Below, in pieces: positions 1-13,500 of a stretch of 64,000 bases of DNA. A program made the translations under genes and the position numbers. The notes beneath the pieces were generated by a model. That model saw nothing but the letters and a program-made list of their open reading frames with translations, was not told the DNA's origin and made no database searches. The stretch's first letter is position 1, and the number at the start of each line of letters is the position of its first letter. The stretch comes from Thelephora terrestris. Taxonomy: Eukaryota > Basidiomycota > Agaricomycetes > Thelephorales > Thelephoraceae. The DNA is taken from NCBI GenBank assembly GCA_015956445.1, contig WIUZ02000016.1:806001-870000 (forward strand), read 5' to 3'.

Positions 1-145
1 ATTGGACGGTATCATTCGTAATCGTGGTTGTAACCCTGTCTGCAATGGTGGGGCGCAATCTACGGAGGTGGTCATGGCGAGCGGCGCAGGCGTTTTTCAG
101 GGAACCAGGGGCGGAATAGTCGACCTGCGTGAGGAGGGAAGGAGT

Positions 146-1095
<950 letters not shown>

Positions 1096-1149
1096 CTATC
1101 TTTTGTCCATGGGTCATGGACCATACATCGTGACAATTCTCCATGGGTC

Positions 1150-1828
1150 ATGGGCCATGCAATGTTGTACAACACGTTGTACAACCCATGACCCATGGGT
1201 AATGGAATAGTATCCGTTGCCCATGCCCCATGGGTTGTACAACACTATCCCTTCCCCATGCCTCATGGGTTGTACAATGCTATCCTTTCCCCATGGGGCA
1301 TGGGTTGTGCAACGCTATCCAATTCCCATGCCCCATGGGTTGTACAACGCTATCTGTTCCCCATGGGTCATGGGTTGTACAACGCTATCCGTTCTCCATG
1401 GGGCATGGGTTGTACAACGCTATCCAATTCCCATGCCCCATGGGTTGTACAACGCTATCCAATTCCCATGCCCCATGGGTTGTACAACACTATCCTTTCT
1501 CCATGGGGCATGGGTTGTACAACACTATCCATTTCTCATGGGTCATGGGTTGTACAACACTATCTATTTCCCATGCCCCATGGGTTGTACAATGCTATCC
1601 GATTCCCATGCCCCATGGGTTGTACAAAGCTATCCGTTCCCCATGGGTCATGGGTTGTACAACGCTATTCTTTCTCCATGGGGCATGGGTTGTACAACAC
1701 TATCCATTCTCCATGCCCCATGGGTTGTACAACACTATCTATTTCCCATGCCCCATGGGTTGTACAACACTATCTATTTCCCATGCCCCATGGGTTGTAC
1801 AATGCTATCCGATTCCCATGCCCCATGG
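1150..1828 (+). repeat. 35-bp minisatellite, left array of FB-A (about 19 copies)
   Basis: Tandem units of 35 bp, each with a CCATG(GG/CC)(T/C)CATGG half, the 8-bp palindrome TTGTACAA and a variable ACACTATCCATTC-like tail. Units differ at a few fixed positions (CCCC versus GGTC or GGGG between the ATG cores; ACAC versus ACGC). Because 35 is not a multiple of 3 and the unit has no stop codon on this strand, all three frames stay open for over 200 codons. This is not a protein gene. The array is cut at 1828 by unit L1 and resumes at 5127. Confidence 0.9.
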
Positions 1829-4800
1829 TGTCAGGGCCACTCTACCCCAACAACTACCAGTGCACTGAGCCGACTCCGCAGAGTACTCACTAGTCCAACT
1901 AGCTTGTGAGAGAACGATCACGTCTCTATTCTTCCGGTAGGTTGTCCGAGGTCACTACAAGTCAGGTCGAAATCCTAAAGAGAAACCCAACCTAAACCGT
2001 ACTTCGTTCGGTTTAACAGACAAGGGTTTATCCCTACAACAGGATTTGATGACTCCACCAGGTGATCGACTGGACGCTCGAGGTGTTCTAATGTGAACGC
2101 GGAGGTTCTATAGTTACGAGGCGCAGTTGACGCGCAGAGCGGGAGGGAGAGCAGATGGGGGATGTCTTGGATCAAACAAGAAACTCTGACTTGTCCTTAA
2201 CTGCAACTGGGCTGAGAAGGGCAGAGGATTTCCTGAGGTAACAAAACTAAGGTACTACGATACAGCCACAGTTGCTACTTATACTAAAGGAGTGGCCATG
2301 ACGTCAATACCCTAATATACCCTTATCAAGTCCGAACAAAGGGAGATAAGGAGTGTGAGAACGCTAAGTAAGGGAAGCGAACAAGAATGACGCGTGGGAA
2401 GATAAAGGACAAAGGGCCTTACTAGCATGTGAAGGATTGCATAAAAGATAAGAAATGTCCGCATGAAACATAGGGGTAAAGATAACACTAGTCCTAAAAG
2501 AAAGAGGGGCATGGGGTCATGAAAGTTCGTACCTGGGGATCACACCCAAGGGCTAGGTGAGAATCTTCTTGGATGCTTCCTTTGGAGAGGCCAAAGATAG
2601 AGACCATGCAGCATCCCTTGTTGTCTGTAGGCGGTAACAGCATCACGGACTAGTGGCAACCTTATCGTGCGTCCGAACATGAGGAGCGAGGGCCTAGACT
2701 CATGGGACATAAGGGATTACAGATTCGCCGGCGTTTCACGCTAACGGCTACTCCACATGCGCTGGGCTAACCAGAAGAATCCTAGGGCGATGCTTCCGAA
2801 TAGCGGCGAGTCCTTCCTCCGGTTAGGAGACTGTGATGTGACTGTCCACGTGTGTGATCAGGGTCCAGGGTTGATCGTAATCGTAAAGTCATGAGGGGTC
2901 GTAAAAGGGGTTCGTGATGTCATAAAGGGGTCATCAGGGTCTTGAGACCTATTTTTAGTGCGCGCGCGTTCTAGGCGTTCCGGAACGAAGTTCTTCCAAG
3001 GCCGTCCCGCGGGCCGAGGTGTCAGCTTGATGTAGTAAGCCAACGATGATGGTACAGTGGCGGAAGTTGATGTGACCCGGACCAATGAGGTTCGTCGAGG
3101 TAGGTCACGTGAAGGATCACCGATCTAGGCTATAAGAAGGACGTCTTTTTGGAGCCATCCTTGATCAGCAACACCAGCAACTTCCCCATCATCTTACCAA
3201 CATGTCTTTCCCCAACAACCATACCTACAAAGTCGCCAATGGTATCTCCACCATCTCCCGTATCGACCGTCGTGCTGCCGCCCGCAAGACCTATGCCTGC
3301 GCGGCTGGGACTCCCTATACCACGGATGACCAGGTATGGGGGAGACCTAGAGCTTCGTGTTTTTGCACTAACGCCTTCCTCTAGGTAGAGGTTACGTTCT
3401 TTTGGGCGTTGATGTCCAGCTAACGGCTTCTAGATCTTAGCGGTCGTCGCAGAAGTGGATGCCGAACGTCTCAGGGAGACGATCCCTCATTTGATGGGGT
3501 TGACCTGGGACGATGAGCTCTGGGTTCGCACCATGATCGCCGAGAAGGTGGCCTTCCGGATGAGGGGTAGGTTCGGAGAGTTGGAGCATCCGATCAAAAA
3601 GGAGCTCTGGTACACCCTGCAGAGGGGGATCTACGATCAGGACCTGTTGGAGCACGGGGCAACCGTTCCTCGGGCCGTCCGCCATGCCACTGCCGCCACC
3701 TCGTTGTTGTGGTCGCTCGTTCGGGAGGGGGAGAACAAAGTAGGTTCTCCGTTTGAATATTCGAGTATGACTCTCGACTAATCAAACTGCCTAGGTTGAA
3801 CGTTTGGAGCGTGAGGTGAAGGAGGCGAAGGCAGACGTCCTTCGTCTGTCGGCGGAGGGTCTTCTGATGAAGGAGACTCTGGCCGCCTTCCAGCAGGGGA
3901 CAAACGAGGCGTTGGAGGCTATGGTCGCCAACCATCAAGAGTTGGTCGCCGGGCTGAAGGTCAGGGACAACAACATCAAGGGGGCGTTGGCCAGGAGGGA
4001 TGAAAAGGTAATGCCGCTTTCATCATTTGTTTAGAATGATGGAAGCTGACATTCCCTAGACCGAACAGCTTGAGGACGTAGTGGCTGTGTTGACTGCGCA
4101 GGTCGCGTCCTTGCAGGATAAGACCTGCAACTGCAAGGAGGGTCCGAAGTTGGTTGGTGAGGGGACTGCCGACGTTCCGTTCGAGCTGGAGTACGCCGAC
4201 GAGGTGGTACTCCCATCGCCTAACCCGTCGTCCTATGCGACGCCTCCGATCGAGAACTCGGTTCCCGTTCCGACTCCGGCTCCGGCTTCTACGTTGGCCG
4301 AGTCCGACAAGGAGAACTGTTGGCGTTGCCCGTTGCAGCCGATCAGTCAGCTGGTCAAGATCGAGGATGAGGTCATGGAAGTAGACCGGGCCGAAGATAC
4401 TCCGAGGGCCATAGAGGTACGTCCGGTGACAACAGGGCAGCGTTGCAAACGCTCTCGGCGCCGTGTTGCTCATCGCATGGCTCCTTCGGCTAACCCATAT
4501 CCGCGTCCAGTTGAGTCGGATGGTGACCAGTCTGGTCGAGATAGGGGACGAGAGTTCCGCTATCGGGTCAACCGTCCCTTCCGACAGGTCGAGTCGGAGA
4601 TCCAGCTTCGCCACGAGCTTCGACTCGCAAGAGAGGATCCCACCCAGGGGTGTGACGAGGGAGACGGAGGGTCACTCTTCGACTACGTCGATAGTGCTGC
4701 AGAGCAGTCACCCGGTGATGGAGATGTGGGACCAGGTGTTCCAGAGTTCGGTGACATCTGGGCGGCTGATCGGTCCGCTCGAAGGAGTCTCTTCCTATCG

Positions 4801-5126
4801 GCTTGAACTAGTCGTTCAGCTGAGTGCCGAAGATGGTGACGCCATGTTCGGGGAGGTCCTTGCGAGGAGGGGCCTGCACTACGATCTCCGGGATGGAAGG
4901 GTGATGATCACGAGGCCTGCCGTAGATAGAGTCGACTTTTGAGGACGTTGTATAAGCATTGTATAGCCAGTTGTTCCGTATTGCCGTGAATGTATGCGCG
5001 TTTGTGTGTTTTGAATGATGGGTGTGAAAGATAAGGAATGTGAAGCATTCAAAACATAAGAAGTGGTAAGAAGAGTTCGAAGAAAGAGCGTGTTATAAAA
5101 AGTTTAAAAATACCATGTTCCTGACA
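1829..5126. mobile_element. L1 copy A: TG...CA unit with 5-bp target duplication, carrying a five-exon gene
   Basis: Starts TGTCAGGGCC at 1829 and ends TTCCTGACA at 5126, so it has the TG...CA ends and short inverted TGTCAGG/CCTGACA typical of a long terminal repeat. The flanks are CATGG at 1824-1828 and CATGG at 5127-5131. Joining them restores a normal 35-bp repeat unit, so this is a clean insertion with a 5-bp target duplication. No reverse transcriptase, integrase or internal long repeat is visible; apart from about 1.4 kb of leader the content is one intron-containing gene. A second copy starts at 43943. It could be a giant solo LTR carrying a gene, or a non-autonomous retroelement. Boundaries are strong; the class is inferred. 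Confidence 0.75.
3202..4942 (+). CDS. Coiled-coil gag-like protein of unit L1, copy A (about 479 aa)
   Basis: Five exons by eye: 3202-3333, 3434-3739, 3795-4007, 4060-4416 and 4511-4942, all with GT-AG introns and all in phase 0. The start follows a TATA-like CTATAAGAAGG at about 3128 and a short leader. The product begins MSFPNNHTYK and has a conserved helical block in exon 2 (RLRETIPHLMGLTWDDE, then RGRFGELEHPIKKELWYTL). Exon 3 is heptad-rich and likely a coiled coil, exon 4 carries a CNCKEG pair and is proline-rich and acidic, and exon 5 ends RPAVDRVDF. The final intron (GTACGT...GTCCAG) is supported because copy B keeps a GTAAGT donor at the same place. I recognise no named domain. Its placement in an LTR-like unit suggests a retroelement structural protein or cargo. 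Reading through the last intron would give a shorter end at 4806. Confidence 0.6.
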
Positions 5127-5460
5127 CATGGGTTGTACAACACTATCCTTTCCCCATGGGGCATGGGTTGTACAACACTACCCATTCTCCATGCCCCATG
5201 GGTTGTACAACACTATCTGATTCCCATGCCCCATGGGTTGTACAACACTATCCATTCTCCATGGTGCATGGGTTGTACAACACTATCTATTTTACATGCC
5301 CCATGGGTTGTACAATGCTATCCAATTCCCATGCCCCATTGGTTGTACATCACTATCCAATTCCCATGCACCATGGGTTGTACAACAGCATCTTGTGCCC
5401 ATGGGGCATCAGTTGGAGAATGGTGTCCTTTCTCCATGTCCCATGGATTATATCACTATT
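5127..5460 (+). repeat. 35-bp minisatellite, continuation of FB-A left array
   Basis: The same 35-bp units resume after unit L1, starting with the duplicated CATGG. They run about nine copies before degenerating into the unique arm at about 5410-5460. The part from about 5193 onward is mirrored exactly in 6785-7052. Confidence 0.85.
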
Positions 5461-5579
5461 CCAGGAAAGGAGATACTTTATAAATCAACCATTAGCTGTG
5501 TGAATTTGGAAAAAGTAGACTCTGTTTGTATGCATGATAGACCATATATCAGTTTGTGGCTCTAACCTAATGGAAACTA

Positions 5580-6665
5580 AACTTAACCTGATAATAGCCA
5601 CAACCTAATCCTCAATCTAACCTGAGCCAATGTAAACTTGACCCATGAACCTAAGCCTAACCTAATCCTAAACCTGGTCTAATCCCAAATCTAACCCTAA
5701 CCTGACCTGACCTAACCTAACCTAACCTAACCTAACCTAACCTAACCTATACCTAAACTAACCTATACCTATACTAACCTATACCTAACCTAACCTGGTA
5801 TGGGCAAACCAAACCTACCTATCATGACCTGTTTCAGCCTAATGTCATGTATGCCAGCCAAGACTAACTTCACCCAGTTGCAAACATATGACTTGGGTCA
5901 CAGGACCATAAAGCAAACTGCAGTCCCCTCACTCTGTGCCCAACCATCCCATAAGCCCACAGACGCACATATATATCATCAGCAACCCAGCATCATGCTT
6001 ATCACCCATGTTCAACCACAAACCACTCTCACCCTTTGTTCTGTGCCATCTCACAGACAAACCACAACTCAAGTTCATCCACCTCCTTTGGCCCACAAGC
6101 AAGTGGCCTACAAACATATGGTTTATAGACTTACAACATATTCCACACAAGGATTAATATGGGTGGGTGAGCTAGAGTTATCGTCAGGCTTTGAGATAGC
6201 ACAGAACAAAGGGTGAGAGTGGTTTGTGGTTGAACATGGGTGATAAGCATGATGCTGGGTTGCTGATGATATATATGTGCGTCTGTGGGCTTATGGGATG
6301 GTTGGGCACAGAGTGAGGGGACTGCAGTTTGCTTTATGGTCCTGTGACCCAAGTCATATGTTTGCAACTGGGTGAAGTTAGTCTTGGCTGGCATACATGA
6401 CATTAGGCTGAAACAGGTCATGATAGGTAGGTTTGGTTTGCCCATACCAGGTTAGGTTAGGTATAGGTTAGTATAGGTATAGGTTAGTTTAGGTATAGGT
6501 TAGGTTAGGTTAGGTTAGGTTAGGTTAGGTTAGGTCAGGTCAGGTTAGGGTTAGATTTGGGATTAGACCAGGTTTAGGATTAGGTTAGGCTTAGGTTCAT
6601 GGGTCAAGTTTACATTGGCTCAGGTTAGATTGAGGATTAGGTTGTGGCTATTATCAGGTTAAGTT
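5580..6665. repeat. FB-A palindrome core with TTAGG-type telomere-like repeats
   Basis: The core of the hairpin. On the plus strand, degenerate CTAACC and then pure CCTAA pentamers occupy about 5695-5790; the mirror image TTAGG repeats lie at about 6455-6550. Between them is unique sequence that matches itself in reverse until the arms diverge at about 6053/6192. Frames read in one arm recur identically in the other (for example 5800-6216 plus and 6131-6445 minus), which is a consequence of the palindrome and not evidence for genes. Confidence 0.85.
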
Positions 6666-6784
6666 TAGTTTCCATTAGGTTAGAGCCACAAACTGATATA
6701 TGGTCTATCATGCATACAAACAGAGTCTACTTTTTCCAAATTCACACAGCTAATGGTTGATTTATAAAGTATCTCCTTTCCTGG

Positions 6785-7760
6785 AATAGTGATATAATCC
6801 ATGGGACATGGAGAAAGGACACCATTCTCCAACTGATGCCCCATGGGCACAAGATGCTGTTGTACAACCCATGGTGCATGGGAATTGGATAGTGATGTAC
6901 AACCAATGGGGCATGGGAATTGGATAGCATTGTACAACCCATGGGGCATGTAAAATAGATAGTGTTGTACAACCCATGCACCATGGAGAATGGATAGTGT
7001 TGTACAACCCATGGGGCATGGGAATCAGATAGTGTTGTACAACCCATGCCCCATGGGAATTGGATAGTGTTGTACAACCCATGCCCCATGGAGAATGGAT
7101 AGCGTTGTACAACCCATGGGGCATGGGAAATGGATAGCGTTGTACAACCCATGGGGCATGGAGAATGGATAGTGTTGTACAACCCATGACCCATGGGGAA
7201 TGGATAGCGTTGTACAACCCATGAGGCATGGGGAATGGATAGCGTTGTACAACCCATGCCCCATGGGGAACAGATAGTGTTGTACAACCCATGGGGCATG
7301 GGAATTGGATAGGATTGTACAACCCATGACCCATGGGAACTGGATAGTGTTGTACAACCCATGCCCCATGGAGAATGGATAGTGTTGTACAACCCATGCC
7401 CCATGGAGAACGGATAGCGTTGTACAACCCATGACCCATGGGGAACGGATAGTGTTGTACAACCCATGACCCATGGGGAATGGATAGCGTTGTACAACCC
7501 ATGACCCATGGGGAATGGATAGCGTTGTACAACCCATGACCCATGGGAAATGGACAGTGTTGTACAACCCATGGGGCATGGAAATTGGATAGCGTTGTAC
7601 AACCCATGCCCCATGGGGAAAGGATAGCATTGTACAACCCATGAGGCATGGGGAAGGGATAGTGTTGTACAACCCATGGGGCATGGGCAACAGATACCAT
7701 TGTACAACCCATGGGGCATGGGCAACGGATACTATTCCATTACCCATGGGTCATGGGTTG
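6785..7760 (-). repeat. 35-bp minisatellite, right array of FB-A (about 27 copies)
   Basis: A long run of the same 35-bp unit in inverse orientation to the left arrays, ending in the inverted terminal segment at 7760-7874. Unit variants (CATGACCCATGG, CATGCCCCATGG, CATGGGGCATGG) are interspersed. Three minus-strand frames of 240-327 codons stay open over the array for the same period-35 reason and are not taken as genes. Confidence 0.9.
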
Positions 7761-7874
7761 TACAATGGTATCTTTTCTCCATGGGTCATGGGTTGTACAA
7801 CGTTGCATGGCCCATGACCCATGGAGAATTGTCACGATGTATGGTCCATGACCCATGGAGAAAAGATAGCTGAA

Positions 7875-8514
7875 CCCTGTGTGGTTGTTGCCAGATATTG
7901 GCATGGTATTGGAACCTGCGGAGGATACAATCTTCGCGCTGTCACCCTTGTAGTTTGGTGGGGTAGCGGGAAACATTGAGTGGTGGAAGGAGTGTCTGAA
8001 TGAGACGTGGGAGGGGTGGGGGCACATAGAAGGGTGAGAAGCTGGGGTGGTTCAGTAAGGGCAGGAAAGGAGTTGGCTGACGACATGGAAGAGGTCGTCA
8101 AAGAGGGAGATGAAGGTGCCCCGAGGCCAAAGGACGGAGTCTCCGTTGGGACTAGAGTGAGAAGATACGGAGGAAGTTTCGAGTGGGATGTAACATGAGA
8201 GTGTGGGAACACTGTATACGGACTTTGGTGCCCCTGAATAGAGGAAAGAAAGACCACCTCGACGTCCCATAACAGTGAGGAGAAGAGGGAAATCATCTGC
8301 GTAGGCGTAGGATGCAGACCTGGGTAGAGAAGGTCCGATCACAAATTTTGCAAAGTCCAATTTGGACAAGTATCCGATTGGGCGGCAATACACGGGATGG
8401 GCCGGTGCCGGTGGGGGCACATCACTTTCGGTTATAGACGACAAGAAAACGATATATTGCGTGGGGGAGAAAAAAACATTGTTCGAAAGTCAGGCAAATG
8501 ATTAGTACATCTAT
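7875..8514. other. Gap between FB-A and DUF6698 gene, no convincing gene
   Basis: Flank of FB-A. A 130-codon minus-strand frame (8052-8444, starting MSSITES) and an overlapping 154-codon frame are open here. Neither shows a recognisable motif, and they overlap each other in different frames. One of them could be the downstream remnant of a gene cut by FB-A. I do not support a function. Confidence 0.3.
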
Positions 8515-10338
8515 CTAAGACCTATTCCTCAGCTTCCTAGGAGAGGCGGGTCCGTTGACAGGAGTGGGCTTTGGGCGTCGAGAAACCTTCTTGGTGGCGG
8601 GGGGATCACCAGCATTGCAATCTGAGGGACCTGCAATTGTCTTGGCCGGCTTTGCACCCTTCTTCTTCTGAGAAGACTTCGTAGGCTTTGAGGCCTGGGA
8701 AATCTCCTCGATCTCGGTAGGGGAGGGGGAGGCATTACCGACGATGACGATGTTGGAGACTTGAGACGTGGTTGCAGCAGCGTGGGAGATGGTTGACGAC
8801 ATAGATATAGAGACGTGAAGTTCCGGCGGAGTGGACGGCACCTGGGGCGAAGGAGAGTGCGGGACCTGCCCGGTCTCTGCGTCTGTGTCACCCTCGGTGG
8901 TAGGTTCCCGGCACAGCCCACGCCTGAACTCCTCAAGCTCGGCGTCATAGACACCAGCGTCATCGATAAACTCGTTCTTTGGGGGGGGTGCTGTGCCAAA
9001 GAGAGAAGCATTGTAGATCCCAAAGATCCTCCTGTAGATGGGATCTGTAGATTCATCTGAATCAGATAGCATGCGCTTATACGTCCTGAATGATGCCAGA
9101 TAGTTGATTCCCGTGATGCTTCCCTTCTCTGCAAAATCCTGATCGGGTGATAACATACACCGAACCTGTGTATGATATTCATAAGTTTTTAATAACGTAC
9201 ACTATTGAAAAGTCTTACCATGATGGCTGCAAGTGCGATTGCACCTGCAGTGATCTTGTGGAGCTCCCACTTCACTGCAATGGGCTTGGGGCCAGTGCTT
9301 CTTCCACCAGTCCTGATTGATGAACGCCCGAATAGAATTACCTTCAGCACCTGAGAATAGTTAGAAAATTGTGCGGTGGCCACAGTGAAAAAAACTTACA
9401 TTTATCAGTGCAGGATTCAAGAAGACGTCCTTAGAGTTGGTGGACCCTTCAGGGAAGAGGATTGGCGGGAAAATATGATAACTTGTCCCACCGTTGCTCG
9501 ACTTTGCACCAATGAGCTTTTGAAGCATTTGAATGTCTCCCCTGCCATCGAATTTCGACGGAAACCAGCCTGGTTTGAAACCTTTTCCAAAGATGAAGAC
9601 CCCAGATTCTCGGAGGTGACTGATATGAGTTGAGCGGAGAGATGTCATCCTGGCTTTCATCTGGGGTTGTTTGAGACGTTAGTAGACGTAGACGTGGAGG
9701 AAGTGTTAGGAATGCTTACAAAAGATTGACCGGCCTTATACAAAAAAGCCGGTACGGCCGAATGGGGCACATAGGACAAAACCTCTTCCCCGCCAGAATC
9801 GTGAGCCCTGATGGTGCCGGTCGCTACAACCGGGTCCCCCAGAAGGTACTCGCCAGAAACCGTCCATTTCGGCCATGGGGTACACAGAGCACAGATCTTT
9901 GCCCCGGCCTCTTGGAGCTCCTCCTGAACAGCGCTGTCGATTACCTTTTTCCCTGACGTACGCGACTTGGCAGAGGCAGATCCCCCATTGCGAACCTCCT
10001 CCCTCAATCGGGCCTGGTCATTACCCGCAGATAACTGCGCATCACGAAGCACCTGTTGAGGGGGATAGATATAAGTTTAATTAGTGTGTAACAGGAACAA
10101 ATTGTCAGACTTAACGACAGGAGGGCATCTACTTTGGGTGGAGTGACGGCAGAACTCGTCCAAGCAGAGGTCGTTGTTGTCCTCAAACCCTTGTTAGACG
10201 TGGCAGCCTGCCATTATCCTGCCGCATTAGACAAACCGACGCCGATAAGGTTTGCAACATTACCGAGGTAGGGCGGATAGTTTCCACCTCGTTAATGGAT
10301 TCAGTGTCAGATACTTCGGAAAGGGAGAACACTTCCAT
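8515..10338 (-). CDS. DUF6698-family protein, six exons
   Basis: Minus-strand gene read from ATG at 10338 (MEVFSLSEVSD) to a stop at 8515. Phase-clean introns are visible after RPTS (GTAATG...GGCAG), TPPK, AGQSF, PALIN and AAIM. The middle exons carry the signature of the DUF6698 family of basidiomycetes: a KVILFGRSSI block, then VKWELHKITAGAIALAAIM and CMLSPDQDF, ending near the IYNASLFG region. The C-terminal 140 residues are low-complexity, rich in Ser, Thr, Pro and Lys, with a basic KKKGAKP stretch that could act in nuclear targeting. The function of the family is unknown. The frame is intact across all six exons, unlike genes further right. It lies about 250 bp downstream of Plavaka 1 on the same strand, in the recurring DUF-next-to-transposase pattern of this window. 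Confidence 0.72.
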
Positions 10339-10582
10339 GGGGTACCGGATCCTGACCATCCACAGTGGGTTTTATGTTGAGGGAAAGATCAGAACGTGGT
10401 TGACTGATCGGAGAGGCTTGACATATGTTGCCCACGTTGGCCGCGTCAATTACTTAAAATAATAGATGTTCGGTTTACATCTGAGGCATACGTAAATTCC
10501 TGACCAAGAAGGTTTGCTTCTGGTGAAGACGACCTCCCCGGTTTCACTGAGAATTCGATAAAAATGGAATTTCTGGTAGATA

Positions 10583-13500
10583 TTACATAGGGTACTTTTT
10601 GAGTTGTAAATACATGTCAGCATCAATTGTGTCGATAACAAAATAATCGTCTAAGTGGCTTGAATCTTCCAATAAAACAGCCCCATGCATGATACACTCT
10701 AGTGGTATCACCTCGCACCTCGTCTTGTGTCGGAAGCGCCACCTCCGGATTGATAAATCCTTATCAATCTTCTTCAACGAGGCGTCGTGCTGGGTGCTCT
10801 TTTCCAACGGCCGGACAAGAGCGAGGCGGTAGTTACACCCACCAACCCATCATACGAAGATGCATGCAAGCTTCGCAAATCCACGCCCCTGCAGAAAGTT
10901 TACGATCACGAAGTCGTCACACGGGTTCCCGTGGAACACGGGGTTACATCGTAGGTAATCCGTGTGGAGTTGCCAATCGACGACTGACTTGTACCCCACC
11001 TTGAGGAGCATATGTTCCGTGATCTGTATGTAACAATTTAAGTAAACCCGGATAGTGAAACACAATATAATAAATGAAATAAACAAATGTACCTCATGCG
11101 AACCATTCACGACCGGCGTATCTGGACCTTCACTCAACGCCTGGATTGCACGTGAGGTGCGAACACAAAAGCTTGTGAACAGAGGGTCCCCGCTTTTGCC
11201 CTTGAGGAATGCGTTGATACTTTTCACCTCTTTCTTTGACCCAAGGACGCTGCTGTAATTCATACTGGATGATATCCGGTAAGTTGTCTGCCCCATGCAA
11301 TCAATATACCCTGTGCTTCGGGTGACAGGATCTATGGCGTCTTTGGCGTTCCTCTTCTCGATCTTGGAAAATTCATCAAGCCGCTGGACCTGGGATCCAA
11401 TATATCCCAGGACCAGATTGTTGTGCTCGGCTCTGAGAATCTAATTAAATTTTTATTCAATCTTGTATAAGCGTAGCGTGTAATTGTTACTCACCTGTGT
11501 GCCAATATCTTTGAAGTTTGTGATGTTCTCGAGAGCGTCCCCCAGGGGGCCGTGCATCTTTTCAAATGTCTTACTTGTAAAATTTCGCATGACGCCCTTG
11601 GCCTGGATGTCGTCGAAAAGGTGTTTGATGAGGTGCATCTTTGGAAATTTCCAATCCCCCTTTCTGTACCCCTGACGTATTGAAGAACATCAGTAATGAT
11701 ATTAACTTTAAGCATGGGAAATTACGATGTACATGTGCGAGTTTGAAAATTTTCTTTGCCGTTTCTCGACCGTACTCAATTGTAAGGTCGGAGTGAACCT
11801 CGAGGGACGCTAACATGTCCAGTTCAACATAAGCGCGAACACAACGGAGGAGGCGGCAGGAACTATTGTCCTCTCCGAGTGTGTTTTGCAACACCGGGAC
11901 ACATATCTGATGTGATCACGACATGTGTAAGTAGCGTGTAATATTGATACATGTCTTATTACATACCTTTGACATATGTTCCCACTTCGTTCCGTCCGTG
12001 AAATCTACCGAAAGGTATGCTGAGAAATGATTGAAATTTCTCCAGCGAGGCATACTATTTGCCCTGTCGTAAATTGTGAGTGCCAAAGCAGAACGTGAGA
12101 GGGAGCGAGACAGTACATGGCGTCAACTGTAGCACATGCATCCCTACCCAGCTCATCAGTGTGTGCCTTGATGTACACCCAGAGATGTTGTCGAAATAGC
12201 CCGCCGGGGAAGGTGTGGAGGTGATCGAATGATAAGGCATCATATGGATCTGAATTTTTGATCTTCCAGAAAACATTCTGCAAGAGGCGTTAATAATAGT
12301 GGCAAAATAATTTGAAGCTGGCGGAATCAAGGACGTACGTCGACATCCCGCATCCCAGACCCTTTCAATATCTCCTCCTTGTCCTTCAAAAGTGCTTGTT
12401 TCCGTGCCTCTTTGAGTATGACGTTGGCAGCTTTGATCGTCTGGAGGGGCACTTCTGCAGAGAAGTTGTCTAGTTCGACATCGGCAATTAGGCATCGAGG
12501 GCAGCAATGCAAGCCGGGATATCCACGGATTAGCGCCATGACACACCTGATTGTTCGTGTTATTTGTTGTATTCTAAATAGATAGTCGTAATTACTTACT
12601 GCTCCTCATAGTCTGCAGCGAGAATTAATATTAGCGGGAAAATATGCCGTTTCACCCCATCCCCACACTCCACCCAATATCCGACCTTTGAGAGATGTTC
12701 GATCGACTCGAGTAATTTGTAAAAAGAGGCGTGCCAAATCACGCGCTTGAAGTTGACCCAGTTCGGCGAGCCCTTATTCTTTGCGTCATCGTCAATCTGT
12801 ACTCTAATTAGATTTGTTTTGAGTAAGAAAATTGTTTGAAAAATACAATGGGAAGCCATCCGACAACACGAGCACCCCCAAATTCTTTGCCGTTCCTTAT
12901 CTTCACCAGAAGGTTGAGAATCCTGGCCATCACAGGGTACCCCTTCTGCGTCCCGAATGTCGAAAGTTTGGTTTTGTCCACATAAAGTTCGAGGAAGACC
13001 ATTTTCGCTCCCTCCGGCAAGGCCGACTTTGTAACGCATCAGTACAATCCTGAGATAAATAATAATAATTAGACTTCACCTGTACGTCCCAGAAGCGCTT
13101 CCCAGTCCATGGTTCGGTGTACATTTGAGTGTATTTACCGTCGCAGAACCTGGAGACCTTCTGGGTGTCCCACTCAAATTGTTTGATGAGCTCCGGATCA
13201 ATCAGATGGTCCATGATCCAGTCCCACAGTGGGCGGCACTGGGTTTCGTATGTAAATTCCTTCTTATCGTAGGTGCGAGTGATTTGATGGCGCTGAAACT
13301 GAGAATCAAGGTCAGAATTTATCCGGTACATATGATGGACACACACGCACCGGAGTGAACAAACCGCTGGCATTCCCCAGCGCAGCTTTCATGTTGTCGT
13401 AGTTACGGAATGTGAACGCGCCCGGTGCCTCTTGGCAGCGCCTGATCAACTTGATCAACCTGTTGACCTGTTTCTTGTTGAGCATGGCGTCGTGAATGAA

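Noticed and set aside
1150-1828. CRISPR-like array (regular 35-bp repeats)
   Set aside because: The repeats are contiguous with no unique spacers, and the genome is eukaryotic.
5690-5790. Chromosome-end telomere
   Set aside because: The repeats are internal, mirrored about a palindrome centre and pentameric, and sequence continues on both sides.
5800-6445. Duplicate gene pair encoding MGKPNLPIMTCF on both strands
   Set aside because: The two frames are the arms of one perfect palindrome; there is no start context, intron or family motif.
6742-7747. Minus-strand frames of 240-327 codons with a PMPHGLYN repeat
   Set aside because: They arise because the 35-bp unit lacks stops on this strand; all three frames are equally open, which no real gene requires.
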